This document shows, piece after piece, positions 1-8,755 of a DNA stretch of 64,000 nucleotides. Below the pieces are notes generated by a model, which saw only the letters and a list, made by a program, of their open reading frames with translations, searched no databases and was not told the DNA's origin. Where the stretch lies: the NCBI GenBank assembly GCA_022839445.1, contig JALHFC010000006.1, positions 1-64,000 of the forward strand, read 5' to 3'. The DNA is from Pelotomaculum sp. (GTDB lineage: Bacteria; Bacillota; Desulfotomaculia; Desulfotomaculales; Pelotomaculaceae). Both the position numbers and the translations under genes were made by a program. Within the stretch, counting starts at the first letter, position 1. Each line of letters begins with the position of its first letter.

Positions 1-1
1 A

Positions 2-70
2 ACGACGCTGGACAATAAACCGGTGCTGTTTTCGTATAACGGTGAAAAAACCGGTAAAAAGTTTTTATAG
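2..70 (+). CDS. C-terminal end of an unidentified CDS (partial)
   Basis: An open frame enters from the left edge and stops at TAG 68-70, giving about 22 residues ending in EKTGKKFL. Nothing in so short a piece allows assignment. An inverted repeat (AACCGGTA at 49-56, TACCGGTT at 78-85) straddles the stop and could act as a terminator. It may equally be chance open sequence. Confidence 0.3.
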   Translation, partial: TTLDNKPVLFSYNGEKTGKKFL

Positions 71-367
71 AAAAACCTACCGGTTAAAATGGGTTTAAAT
101 TAGGAACACATCCAGGGCCATGCTTGAACAAGCCGGCACCTGAAAGGTTAGAGAGGTTCCTCCCTCTGTTTCGGTTGCCATGTTAGAGCCACTGTGTAAA
201 TTACAGGTATAAGCCAAAATCATTAATAATACGTGGTCTCGGTTATCCTTGCAGGCAACCGGGAAGCGTTGCCCTAATTAGCCTATAGCAGTATGCTTAT
301 CTGTCTCTTTCATAGATAAATTGGTATACTGCGCCTTCACCCATTTAGACAGGTTTAGTAAGTCCTT
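71..367. other. Intergenic region, no gene recognised
   Basis: About 300 bases with no convincing coding frame. The stretch around 200-290 has some riboswitch-like words (GCCACTGTG near 190, AACCGGGAA near 260), but I could not fold a known class from them. It lies downstream of the convergent NlpC/P60 gene. Confidence 0.5.
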
Positions 368-1261
368 TTAAAGTACACGGCGCGCTCCCAAGTACCTTGC
401 GCTATAGTATGCCGTGCCAAGCGAAGTGATGGTGACGTCTCCCGTGCCGGAGCTGGAATGGATAAACTGGTTGTCGCCTATATATATACCCACATGTGAC
501 GGTCCCGGCTCATATGTGCTGAAAAAAACAAGATCCCCCAACTGGCCGTCAGCCATGCGGGGCAAATCGACTCCGAACTGGCCAAACACGTAATATGTGA
601 ATCCTGAGCAATCAAAGCCGGACGGCGAGCTTCCCGCCCATGTATAAGGTACTCCCAGGAACTGTTTGGCAAAAGATGCGATTGTCTGTGCTTTTCGATC
701 TCCTGCTTGTCCCCGGCTGGGGCTTATGGCGGCCGGTCCGTTATTTTGTAAGGCCCTTAGGGTTTCCGAGCCGGCGATGCCGTCTACCGTAAGACCACGG
801 TCAGACTGGAACCTAGTGACAGCGCTTTTAGTGCCCGAGCCGAAATTCCCGTCCAGCGCTCCTTGATAGTAGCCCAGGTCCAGTAATTTTTTTTGCAGCA
901 GAAATACACTGTCACCGGTAGATCCCTGTTTTAATGCTTGTCCCCCGGAATCAGCGCCCCTGGAGACTGTGGTAGTTGAAATATTCAGCGCCTGTAAAGT
1001 TGCTTGGCCGGCAATGCCGTCGGCCGCTAAGCTGTTGTCAGATTGGAAACCGGTGACAGCTTTATATGTGCCCTGGCCAAACACTCCATCCAGGTTGCCC
1101 TGGTAGTAACCTAAATCCAGTAATTTTTTTTGCAGCAACAGCACACCGTCACCGGTTGCTCCTTGTTTTAAAACTACATTTTCCGCATTGGCAACAACAG
1201 CTGGTAAGATAAACGTAAACGCCAAAAGCATACTAACCAAGAACTTCACAGACTTTTTCAT
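368..1261 (-). CDS. Exported peptidoglycan hydrolase, two PG-binding repeats plus NlpC/P60 domain
   Basis: A 297-residue protein predicted to cut cell-wall peptides outside the cell. Residues 1-26 are a signal peptide ending AVVANA. Two peptidoglycan-binding repeats follow (about 29-92 and 108-172), both built around LLQKKLLDLGYYQG. The NlpC/P60 domain (about 190-297) shows the catalytic Cys218 in FDCSGF and the His in PSHVGIYIG. Between LPRMADGQ and GDLVFF only one residue remains, where family members usually have about fifteen more, so a short in-frame deletion at about nt 541 is likely. It removes a loop, not the catalytic residues. The gene stands alone, divergent from the FAD oxidoreductase. 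Confidence 0.9.
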   Translation of the reverse strand: MKKSVKFLVSMLLAFTFILPAVVANAENVVLKQGATGDGVLLLQKKLLDLGYYQGNLDGVFGQGTYKAVTGFQSDNSLAADGIAGQATLQALNISTTTVSRGADSGGQALKQGSTGDSVFLLQKKLLDLGYYQGALDGNFGSGTKSAVTRFQSDRGLTVDGIAGSETLRALQNNGPAAISPSRGQAGDRKAQTIASFAKQFLGVPYTWAGSSPSGFDCSGFTYYVFGQFGVDLPRMADGQLGDLVFFSTYEPGPSHVGIYIGDNQFIHSSSGTGDVTITSLGTAYYSARYLGARRVL

Positions 1262-1468
1262 AAATGCCTCCCAACTGAAGAATAACTTTCATTGTTTTCA
1301 TTTATTTGTGTTCGGTACTCATTATTACTTTTCCTGCATAATTTCAACAATATTTTATTTGGAAATATAATGGTTCGACATAAAGGTATCGTTTGACGCC
1401 CTTTATCTGGTAAAATAGAAGATTTTGACGCTCGCCCTGAATATATTGAATTTTAGGGAGGGTTTTCT

Positions 1469-2758
1469 ATGACCGTGGTTATTGTAGGCGGGGGTTGGGC
1501 AGGTTGCGCGGCGGCTTGTGCGGCCAAATTAGCGGGGGCCGGCGTAGTATTGGTGGAAAAAACAGATATGCTCCTGGGTACCGGCCTTGTTGGCGGGATC
1601 ATGCGCAATAACGGCCGCTTTACTGCTATGGAAGAGGTATGGGAGCTAGGCGCCGGGGATTTTTTGCAAATTATTGAAAAGTTCGTCACCCACCGCTTGC
1701 TGGATTTTCCGGGGCACCGCCACGCCATGTTATACGACGTTACCAGGATAGAGCCTGCTGTGAGGGCGTTGTTATGTTCCATGGGCGTGCGCTTAAGCCT
1801 GCCAAAGAGGATGACCGGAGTATTTAGGAACAATGGTTTCGTTACCGGGATCGGGACTGCGGACGGGGAAATGATCAAGGGAGATGTCTTTGTGGACTGC
1901 ACTGGAACGGCCGGCCCCGCAAAGTATTGCGCCCGTTTCGGTACGGGATGCGCTATGTGTATCCTGCGCTGCCCAACTTTCGGCCCCCGGGTGAGCCTTA
2001 CGGCCAGGGCCGGTGTTGCGGAAATTAAAGCTGGAGAGGGGTTTCCTCATTTTGAGGCGATGAGTGGCTCGTGCAAGTTGGCAAAAAAGTCCCTGTCGCC
2101 TGATCTTGTTAGAAAACTAGAAAAAGACGGCGTTTTGGTGGTAACTTTGCCAAAACATTTGCACAGAAGAGAACACTTGGCCCGCAAGGCTTGCCAGCAA
2201 TACGCCATCGACGAGTTTGCCGAAAATTTAATCATCCTGGATACCGGGTATGCAAAACTGATGACTCCATTTTTCCCCCTAGATGTCTTGCGCACCCTGG
2301 AAGGTTTCCAGGACGCATGTTATGCCGACCCATATTCCGGTGGCAAGGGGAATTCCGTTCGATTTATGGCCATGGCGCCCTGTGACGACAGTCTAAAGGT
2401 TGCCGGGGTCGACAACCTGTTTTGTGCCGGTGAAAAGGCCGGCTTGCTTGTAGGACACACAGAGGCGATAGCGACCGGATTTTTGGCCGGCCACAACGCC
2501 GCCAGGCTTATCGCCGGCAAAGGACCGCTACTCCTTCCCGCTGAACTGGCTTGCGGGGACATTATTTCGTATATGCATGAGGAGATGGAACACCCCGGGG
2601 GTTTGGGTAAAAAATATACTTTTTCAGGCTCGGTATATTTTCAGCGAATGCAAGAGTTGGGCCTGTACACGTTGGATATTCCGGCAATAAAAAAAAGAGT
2701 AAATAAAACGGGGTTAAAAGGTATTTTCAAAAAGCGCCTGTTACACAACAAGTGTTGA
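1469..2758 (+). CDS. FAD-dependent oxidoreductase
   Basis: A 429-residue cytoplasmic flavoprotein of unknown substrate. The N-terminus has the dinucleotide-binding motif VIVGGGWAGCAAA followed by an acidic strand end (VLVEK). A cysteine cluster GCAMCILRCP lies near residue 165, and a second FAD-contact segment LFCAGEKAGLLVG is near residue 325, as in GidA/TrmFO-like and fumarate-reductase-like folds. The ATG at 1469 follows an AGGGAGG ribosome binding site. A weak promoter (TTGACG at about 1394, 17-nt gap) may precede it. It is not clearly in an operon with spmA, which begins about 100 nt later. Confidence 0.8.
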   Translation: MTVVIVGGGWAGCAAACAAKLAGAGVVLVEKTDMLLGTGLVGGIMRNNGRFTAMEEVWELGAGDFLQIIEKFVTHRLLDFPGHRHAMLYDVTRIEPAVRALLCSMGVRLSLPKRMTGVFRNNGFVTGIGTADGEMIKGDVFVDCTGTAGPAKYCARFGTGCAMCILRCPTFGPRVSLTARAGVAEIKAGEGFPHFEAMSGSCKLAKKSLSPDLVRKLEKDGVLVVTLPKHLHRREHLARKACQQYAIDEFAENLIILDTGYAKLMTPFFPLDVLRTLEGFQDACYADPYSGGKGNSVRFMAMAPCDDSLKVAGVDNLFCAGEKAGLLVGHTEAIATGFLAGHNAARLIAGKGPLLLPAELACGDIISYMHEEMEHPGGLGKKYTFSGSVYFQRMQELGLYTLDIPAIKKRVNKTGLKGIFKKRLLHNKC

Positions 2759-2860
2759 AACATAATCGCCTGTTTTACTTGTCTTCCATAATATGTACTA
2801 TTTGCCAATAGGACTTCATAGAGTAAAAGTAGACAAGCATGGGAGGCAGGGGGGACCGGT

Positions 2861-3451
2861 ATGGTAAATTTTATCTGGCTGGGCATGATTGTTTTCGGAA
2901 TCATTGTTGCGGGCGCCAACGGCAATATTGAAGCAGTAACCAGGGCCGCCCTGGATGGCGCCGACAGCGCCGTTAAAATATCTATTAGCCTAATAGCTAT
3001 TATCACCTTTTGGCTGGGAATCATGAAACTGGCTGAAGAGGCGGGGCTGGTGCGGGCGCTGGCCTGGCTAGCGCGCCCGGTGATGCGCTTTCTTTTTCCC
3101 AGTGTGCCGAAAGACCACCCGGCCATGGGGGCGATCGTCATGAACCTGAGCGCCAACATCCTTGGTCTTGGTAACGCGGCGACGCCCATGGGGTTGATCG
3201 CCATGCGGGAGTTGCAAAAGTTAAACCGGGGCCGTGATACGGCGTCGGACGCCATGTGTACATTTTTGGCTTTAAATACATCCTGCATTACTTTGATCCC
3301 CACCACGATAATCGGCATCCGCTTGCTTTACGGTTCGGCCGACCCGACAGAAATCGTGGGACCGACCATTATGGCCACCGCTTTTAGCATGTGTGTGGCA
3401 GTTGTGGTGGATCGGATATTGCGCCGTTTGTATTCCGGCCGGAGGTGGTAG
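2861..3451 (+). CDS. spmA: Spore maturation protein A
   Basis: A 196-residue integral membrane protein of the nucleoside-recognition (Gate) family. In Bacillus, SpmA and SpmB are needed for spore-core dehydration and heat resistance. Several hydrophobic helices are visible, with the conserved NILGLGNAATPMG segment near residue 100. The start has a strong GGGGGG-type Shine-Dalgarno. spmB begins 3 nt after the stop, so the pair is translationally coupled. Confidence 0.95.
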   Translation: MVNFIWLGMIVFGIIVAGANGNIEAVTRAALDGADSAVKISISLIAIITFWLGIMKLAEEAGLVRALAWLARPVMRFLFPSVPKDHPAMGAIVMNLSANILGLGNAATPMGLIAMRELQKLNRGRDTASDAMCTFLALNTSCITLIPTTIIGIRLLYGSADPTEIVGPTIMATAFSMCVAVVVDRILRRLYSGRRW

Positions 3452-3454
3452 CGG

Positions 3455-3991
3455 ATGTTTGGTCTGATCACTGAACTGTCCCGCTGGGCCATACCGGTGG
3501 TCCTGCTCATGGTGCCCCTCATTGCTGCCCTACGCGGGGTAAAAGTATATGAAACCTTTGTAGGCGGGGCCGAAGCAGGGTTTGCCACGGCCGTTAAAAT
3601 TATCCCCTACCTGGTGGCAATGATGGTGGCCATAAGCATCTTTCGCGCTTCAGGAGCCATGGAAGCCCTAGTAATGTTCCTATCCCCCTTCCTCAATATA
3701 ATCGGACTGCCGGCCGAGGTGTTGCCCCATGCCATTATGCGCCCGCTTTCAGGCGGGGCGGCCCTCGGTATTGCCTCGGATACTATTAAAACCTACGGGC
3801 CGGATAGCTTTATCGGGCGCCTGGTATCCACCATGCAGGGCAGTTGCGACACTACCTTTTACGTGCTCACCCTATATTTCGGTTCCGTCGGCATCTGCAA
3901 ATACCGTTATTCGATTATCCTGGGCCTGGTAGCCGACTTGACGACACTCGCAGCTTCAATTTTTATAGTAAGGACCATTTTTGGGATTTGA
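3455..3991 (+). CDS. spmB: Spore maturation protein B
   Basis: A 178-residue membrane protein, the usual partner of SpmA. The conserved MRPLSGGAALGI and STMQGSCDTTFYVL segments of the nucleoside-recognition fold are present at about residues 98 and 124. GGAGGTGG, which overlaps the spmA stop, is the ribosome binding site. The length matches the family. The long-hairpin element begins 20 nt downstream. Confidence 0.95.
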   Translation: MFGLITELSRWAIPVVLLMVPLIAALRGVKVYETFVGGAEAGFATAVKIIPYLVAMMVAISIFRASGAMEALVMFLSPFLNIIGLPAEVLPHAIMRPLSGGAALGIASDTIKTYGPDSFIGRLVSTMQGSCDTTFYVLTLYFGSVGICKYRYSIILGLVADLTTLAASIFIVRTIFGI

Positions 3992-4010
3992 CCAGCCACG
4001 GAAACGCCAA

Positions 4011-4191
4011 CCATGGGGACGGTGGCTTTGGCTGGTATTGCCTAATGGAAACTAGGCGCTACAGGGAACGCGACCAGGTTTTAGCCCGATCGAAAGGCCA
4101 TAGAGGAGGTTACCGTTCATCAAGCTGCCCGTTTGATCAATCCTGGTGGGTAGTGCCTATCCTAGACCAGCCAAATCCACCGTCCCCGTGG
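4011..4191. repeat. 181-bp long-hairpin element with 26-nt terminal inverted repeats
   Basis: The arms 4011-4036 and 4166-4191 are inverted repeats of 26 nt with one mismatch and one G-U. Nested stems pair 4052-4062 with 4150-4160 and 4073-4078 with 4142-4147, giving a long rod. Two perfect tandem copies of CCCGTGGCAGGTG follow at 4185-4210. An extra copy of the inner arm, ACCAGCCA near 3991, could compete for pairing with TGGCTGGT at 4029-4036. The GGGGACGGT ends resemble REP/RAYT-type or MITE ends seen in this bacterial group (from memory). A structured RNA is the alternative. No transposase is nearby. Confidence 0.65.
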
Positions 4192-4322
4192 CAGGTGCCC
4201 GTGGCAGGTGCAGAATTATAGCGGGATTTGTCGCAAATTAAATCTATGCGGCTCCAAGGATATTGTTAATCCACGTTGAAACTACTATATGCGATCCTAT
4301 TACCCGTAAAGATGGAGTGAAT

Positions 4323-4424
4323 ATGATGGCTGATAAGAAGCTGGATCAAGACGGCGTTATTATTACCTATATCGACATTGAGCCTATTAAGAAGTTGGCC
4401 CTGACCGAGGAAGCCCGTGAGTAA
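4323..4424 (+). CDS. Possible 33-residue small protein
   Basis: ATG-ATG with a good GGAGTGA ribosome binding site opens a 33-codon frame rich in charged residues (ADKKLDQDG near the start, LTEEARE at the end). It has no membrane segment and I do not recognise it. It sits 74 nt before the histidine kinase gene, in the same direction, so it may be a small co-regulated protein or the remnant of a longer one. Confidence 0.4.
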   Translation: MMADKKLDQDGVIITYIDIEPIKKLALTEEARE

Positions 4425-4498
4425 GACCGGGCGACACGTAACAAAGCCGGGCTAGTGGCGCGACTGTTTGAATGTGGTTTGTATAAGAGGTGATGTTG

Positions 4499-5746
4499 AT
4501 GGCAATTTATGTTAAGGAAACAGGTACTAAGTTGGTTGAACCGGGCGGGCGCCGGCAGCACGATGGTCCTCAAAAGGGTAGAACCCAAAGCCAATGGGAG
4601 GGGTTGGAAACCAGGTACCACTGCTTGATGGCGGAATGCCAGGCGCTCCGGGACACCCTTGAAGAATTGGAAGAGTCCCGCAACCGTTATGCAGTCCTCT
4701 ACGATTATGCTCCGGTAGGTTATGCCACTTTAGATAACCAAGGGCGCATTAAGGACATTAACTTAGCGGGAGCTTCAATGTTTGGCATGGAACCATTAAA
4801 ACTTATCGATATGCCGATGAGCGCTTACGTAGTTAAGAGCGATATAAATCTGTTTCTTGAGCACTTGCGCCGTTGTAAACAATCTAATCAAAAAGTGTCA
4901 ACAGAACTTAGCTTATTGTCCAGAAACGGCCGTCCTGTCCAGGTGCAACTTCTAAGTGTTCCGTATAGCTGCTCAGGTGGTAGCGCCCTTTGCTACAGGA
5001 CTATTTTCACAGACATCACGGAAAGCAAGCTATATAAAAAAGAAATGGCCCGCCTCGACCGGCTTCATCTCGTTGGCGAGATGGCCGCAGGCATCGCCCA
5101 CGAGATTAGAAACCCGATGACGACAATACGTGGTTTCCTGCAATTATTTACAGAAAATAAAGACCTGTCCAATTACAAGGGGCACCTGGATTTGATGATT
5201 GAAGAGCTTGACCGGGCAAATTCCATTATTAGCGAGTTCCTTTCCTTGGCCAGGAATAGAACCGTGGAATTAAAGGATCAAAACCTGAACACACTGATTA
5301 AAAACATTTTCCCGCTGCTACAGGCGGACGGCCTGGTTACGGACAAGTCTGTGGAGTTGGACCTGCAGGACGTGCCCGGACTGAAGCTGGATGGAAAAGA
5401 GATCCGCCAACTGGTTCATAATCTGGTAAGAAACGGCATGGAAGCTATGCCTTCTTACGAAACTCTGATAATAAGGACATACATAGAAAATGGTGAAATT
5501 GTTTTGGCGATAGTGGACCGGGGCGGCGGTATCCCCCTAGAAATTGCTGAAAAGATCTGGACGCCGTTTTTCACTACCAAGGATACCGGTACCGGGCTAG
5601 GCCTAGCGGTCTGCTATAGCATTGCCAGGCGGCATAACGCCAGGATAGATTTTGAAACAGGCAAGGGAGGTACAACTTTTTTTGTAAGGTTTGGTATACA
5701 AGAAGCACATCAGCGCACTTTCACCTGTACTCCGGAAACCGCCTAA
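4499..5746 (+). CDS. PAS-domain sensor histidine kinase, sporulation-kinase type
   Basis: A 415-residue soluble histidine kinase without membrane segments. A PAS domain covers about residues 60-175 ([12 protein letters not shown]). The phosphoacceptor His201 is in [16 protein letters not shown], and the ATPase domain shows the N box (LVRNGMEAM), G1 (DRGGGIP) and G2 (GTGLGLAV). The PAS-HisKA-HATPase layout resembles kinases that feed Spo0F/Spo0A, but no response regulator is adjacent, so the target is inferred only. Start ATG 4499 lies 8 nt after AGAGG; ATG 4493 is too close to it. Confidence 0.85.
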   Translation: MAIYVKETGTKLVEPGGRRQHDGPQKGRTQSQWEGLETRYHCLMAECQALRDTLEELEESRNRYAVLYDYAPVGYATLDNQGRIKDINLAGASMFGMEPLKLIDMPMSAYVVKSDINLFLEHLRRCKQSNQKVSTELSLLSRNGRPVQVQLLSVPYSCSGGSALCYRTIFTDITESKLYKKEMARLDRLHLVGEMAAGIAHEIRNPMTTIRGFLQLFTENKDLSNYKGHLDLMIEELDRANSIISEFLSLARNRTVELKDQNLNTLIKNIFPLLQADGLVTDKSVELDLQDVPGLKLDGKEIRQLVHNLVRNGMEAMPSYETLIIRTYIENGEIVLAIVDRGGGIPLEIAEKIWTPFFTTKDTGTGLGLAVCYSIARRHNARIDFETGKGGTTFFVRFGIQEAHQRTFTCTPETA

Positions 5747-6148
5747 ACATAGGTACATAAAGAAACCGTGGGTATTTATCCCCGGCGGAACGTCACTGCG
5801 CTGAGGGTTTTTTGCTGGACATAGACGTGGACTGCCTTGGCTACCGCTAGGGTAATATGATGTTGCCTGCAGGATTTCGTGATCCTTCTTTGAATGCCCG
5901 TTTTTAAATTAATCATAGCCACCTTTTCCCCGGCTATGATATTTACCAAACCCCCTATTTGAATTGCAAATTAAAATATATGCAACTTTTATATATAGAA
6001 TAGTGCTTGAAGTTGAAGGAATCTTTTGTATAAAACAGAATATAATTATTGTTCCAAATTTGCTTTTAAAAAAACATCCGAATTTGTACAGATCAAAGGT
6101 GCGAGCGGGAACAATAACGATTATTAACACTCTTGGAGGTAGTTTATT
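5747..6148. other. Intergenic region before the ABC importer
   Basis: About 400 bases without a credible gene. It holds a 9-bp hairpin (ATCATAGCC at 5912-5920 with GGCTATGAT at 5932-5940), followed on the plus strand by only a weak T-rich run, and the promoter described at 6007. Otherwise it is AT-rich and featureless. Confidence 0.5.
6007..6034 (+). promoter_or_regulatory. Predicted sigma-A promoter of the ABC importer
   Basis: TTGAAG (6007-6012), a 16-nt spacer, then TATAAA (6029-6034), about 115 nt before the substrate-binding protein start. Confidence 0.45.
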
Positions 6149-7129
6149 ATGTGGAGAACCAGGGGCATATTCCTGCTGGTCATGTCCGTGTTTCTTTTTG
6201 CCGCCGGCTGTGGGCCGGGCGGCAGTAAAATGCAGGACAGCCCGGCTAAACCGGAAAAAATTGTAGTGCAAGCGCCCGTGGCGCCCCCGACTACGCCGCT
6301 CTTTAAATTTGCCAAGGACGGCGACTTAAACGGGGTAAGACTTGAGCTTATCTTGTACAAATCGGTGGAAGAGGCAACCACCAGGATAGCCAAGGGCGAG
6401 GCTGATTTCACGGTGCTGCCCTTAAACGTTGCCGCCAAGCTATACAACAAGCAGGTGGACATATCCCTGGCTAACGTCAGCACCTGGGGTATTCTGTATC
6501 TTTTGACCACGGACGACCGGCTCGCCACATGGCAGGACTTGAAAGGTAAAGAGCTATATGTCGGCGCGCAGGGTTCCAGTCCCGATGTCCTCACCAGGTA
6601 TTTCATCAGTAAAAACGGGATAAAAGAGGGAGATATCAAGCTTGCCTACCTTAACTCCCCGGAGATTGCCCAGCTGATGATCAACGGGCTGGTGAGTAAC
6701 GCCGTATTGCCGGAGCCGCAGGCGACCCAGGTGTTAATGAACAACAGCCGGGCCCGCCTGGCCAGGGATTTTTATGAAGACTGGCAGGTTTTCGAAGGAA
6801 AGGATGCCAGGCTGCCCCAGGCCGGCATGGTCGTCCGCAATGAATTTGCCCGCTTGTACCCCGGCGCCGTGGCGGAGTTTCAAAACGCCTATAAGGACGC
6901 CGTGGAATGGACCGTGGTAAACCCGGTAGAAGCTGCCCCGCTAGCGGCATCAAACATGAATATAGCGGCGCCGGTGTTTGTCAAGAGCATGGAAAAAACC
7001 CGCATATTTTTCTCCACCGGCGCAAAGGCCAGGGAAGATGTGAATACATATTTGTCCAGGCTGCTTAATATTTCGCCGGATATGGTGGGGGGAAAACTTC
7101 CGGATGAGAAATTTTTCCTCGCTGACTAG
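6149..7129 (+). CDS. ABC importer substrate-binding lipoprotein, SsuA/NMT1-like
   Basis: A 326-residue lipoprotein with lipobox LFAAGC (Cys21), followed by a periplasmic-binding fold of the NMT1/SsuA/ThiY type. These proteins deliver sulfonates, taurine, nitrate or pyrimidine precursors to a membrane permease. The motif GSSPDVLTRYFISKNG is typical of this fold. The gene overlaps the permease gene by 26 nt, so the operon is SBP-permease-ATPase. The ligand cannot be told from the sequence. Confidence 0.85.
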   Translation: MWRTRGIFLLVMSVFLFAAGCGPGGSKMQDSPAKPEKIVVQAPVAPPTTPLFKFAKDGDLNGVRLELILYKSVEEATTRIAKGEADFTVLPLNVAAKLYNKQVDISLANVSTWGILYLLTTDDRLATWQDLKGKELYVGAQGSSPDVLTRYFISKNGIKEGDIKLAYLNSPEIAQLMINGLVSNAVLPEPQATQVLMNNSRARLARDFYEDWQVFEGKDARLPQAGMVVRNEFARLYPGAVAEFQNAYKDAVEWTVVNPVEAAPLAASNMNIAAPVFVKSMEKTRIFFSTGAKAREDVNTYLSRLLNISPDMVGGKLPDEKFFLAD

Positions 7130-7856
7130 GGGCCTGGCGCCCCTTTTCGGATTAATACTTTTTATTTTGCTGTGGCAGCTGGCATCAGGTTACTACCACC
7201 GGGTTATTTTACCTCCCCCTGTGGAAGTGGCCCGGTCCGCCGTTAAGCTAGTGGTGAGCGGGCAGCTTTGGGAGCAGGGGGGGCAGACACTGGCCCGCGG
7301 TTTGACCGGTTTCGGGCTGGCTGTTATAGTTGGTCTGCCCCTGGGCCTGTTAATTGGCCTTAGCCCTTTGATATCAAGCCTTTTTAGGCCGCTCGTAGTA
7401 GGCCTGCAGGTAACGCCGCTCGTTTCCTGGCTGCTACTGGCCATGATCTGGCTTGGTTTTAGCAAGGTACCGTCTTTTGTGGTTTTCGTGACGACCATCC
7501 CGCTGATTATTATTAACACTGTCCAGGGAGTAAAAAATATCGACGTCCACCTGCTGCAGATGGCTAAGGTGTTTCAAATTAACCGCTCTCGTCTTTTCCG
7601 GGAAATTTACCTGCCCCAGGTCCTGCCCTACCTGCTGGCCGGTGTTATCACCGCCCTGGGCACTACCTGGAAAGCCGTGGCGATGGCCGAGTTCCTTAGC
7701 GTTTCCACGGGAATTGGCGCCAAGATGGCGGTATCGCGGATAAACCTGGAAACATCGGACCTTTTTGCCTGGACCTTTGTCCTGATCACCCTTGGTTTGC
7801 TTACAGACAGGCTTTTGAACTACCTTGTGAATAAAAGACTGCGCCACTGGATGTGA
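7104..7856 (+). CDS. ABC transporter permease, SsuC/TauC-like
   Basis: A 250-residue inner-membrane permease with about six helices. The cytoplasmic EAA-type loop is visible around residues 150-175 (LLQMAKVFQINRSRLFREIY), which contacts the ATPase. It begins inside the binding-protein gene and ends 7 nt before the ATPase start, so translation is coupled. Confidence 0.9.
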   Translation: MRNFSSLTRGLAPLFGLILFILLWQLASGYYHRVILPPPVEVARSAVKLVVSGQLWEQGGQTLARGLTGFGLAVIVGLPLGLLIGLSPLISSLFRPLVVGLQVTPLVSWLLLAMIWLGFSKVPSFVVFVTTIPLIIINTVQGVKNIDVHLLQMAKVFQINRSRLFREIYLPQVLPYLLAGVITALGTTWKAVAMAEFLSVSTGIGAKMAVSRINLETSDLFAWTFVLITLGLLTDRLLNYLVNKRLRHWM

Positions 7857-7863
7857 TTAATTT

Positions 7864-8631
7864 TTGATTGCTTTAGAACAAGTGCATAAGACATTGGGGC
7901 AGACCAAGGTCCTGGATGACTTTTCCCTGCATGCTGAAAAAAATGAAATTACCTGTATTATAGGCCCTTCGGGATGCGGCAAAACAACAACTCTGCAACT
8001 GCTGGCCGGGCTGGAACAGCCTGACGCAGGAAGGATCGTCGGGACACAAGGCATGCGCGTAAGCTATGTCTTCCAGGACCCAAGGCTATTGCTTTGGAAA
8101 ACCGTGGCCCAAAACGTCGCGTTTGTTTTGCAGGACACCGTGCCCCTCGCCCGTCAGCAGGAACTGATCAGGAAGTACCTGACCATGATGGGCCTTAATG
8201 AGTACCGTGACAGTTACCCCAAGGCTTTAAGCGGGGGGATGAAGCAGAGGCTGGCCCTGTGCCGCGCTTTTGCCTACCCGCACGACCTTTTGTTGATGGA
8301 CGAGCCTTTTAAGTCGCTGGATACCCCCTTGCGCTTGGGGCTGGTCTGGCAAGTGGCCAGGATGTGGCAGGAAAAATCCGGCACGATCATATTTGTCACT
8401 CATGACATTATGGATGCCCTGCTTTTGGGGCACAGGGTGATAGTCCTGTCCGCCCGCCCCGCCACCGTGCTGGACGACGTGAGGATAGACGCGCCGCCGG
8501 CGCAAAGAAACGTTCTGCAGGCGCCGCTTCCTGCCATACACGCCAGGCTACTCGACCTGCTGGAGGGGGAAAATAAAAAATATTTTCCGGACCTTTATAT
8601 GACAGGGGGGAGTTCGAAAACGCCGGGATAA
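7864..8631 (+). CDS. ABC transporter ATP-binding protein, SsuB/TauB-like
   Basis: A 255-residue ATPase powering the importer. It has Walker A GPSGCGKTT, signature ALSGGMKQRLAL, Walker B LLLMDEPF and the switch His in FVTHD. The start is TTG 7864, placed right after the permease stop; no ATG exists before IALEQVHK. The Q-loop region (VFQDPRLLLWKTV) fits the nitrate/sulfonate subfamily. Confidence 0.9.
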   Translation: MIALEQVHKTLGQTKVLDDFSLHAEKNEITCIIGPSGCGKTTTLQLLAGLEQPDAGRIVGTQGMRVSYVFQDPRLLLWKTVAQNVAFVLQDTVPLARQQELIRKYLTMMGLNEYRDSYPKALSGGMKQRLALCRAFAYPHDLLLMDEPFKSLDTPLRLGLVWQVARMWQEKSGTIIFVTHDIMDALLLGHRVIVLSARPATVLDDVRIDAPPAQRNVLQAPLPAIHARLLDLLEGENKKYFPDLYMTGGSSKTPG

Positions 8632-8643
8632 AACGGCGTGGAG

Positions 8644-8695
8644 ACGGGGCTCAAAGAGTCCCACATGAAAGGAGTGGTTGCGCCACCGGCCCCGT
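8644..8695 (+). promoter_or_regulatory. Nested hairpin between the importer and the pseudouridine synthase gene
   Basis: ACGGGGC (8644-8650) pairs with GCCCCGT (8689-8695), enclosing GTGG/CCAC (8674-8677 with 8683-8686). No T-run follows, so it is not a standard terminator. I could not match it to a known RNA family. Confidence 0.35.
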
Positions 8696-8755
8696 GCCAG
8701 GCGCAGGTAACCGCGAGACCGCCACCTTACTATTTTATTTGAAAGGAGCTTTTTC

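Noticed and set aside
120..300. Possible cobalamin or Moco riboswitch
   Set aside because: Only short consensus-like words are present; I could not form the expected helices, and no suitable gene lies downstream on that strand.
4011..4191. Retron msr-msd or CRISPR-related RNA
   Set aside because: No reverse transcriptase or cas gene is near, and there is no repeat-spacer pattern.
4011..4191. Bacterial SRP RNA or 6S RNA
   Set aside because: The conserved SRP tetraloop domain is absent. The rod shape is compatible with 6S, but the central-bubble features were not convincing enough to call it.
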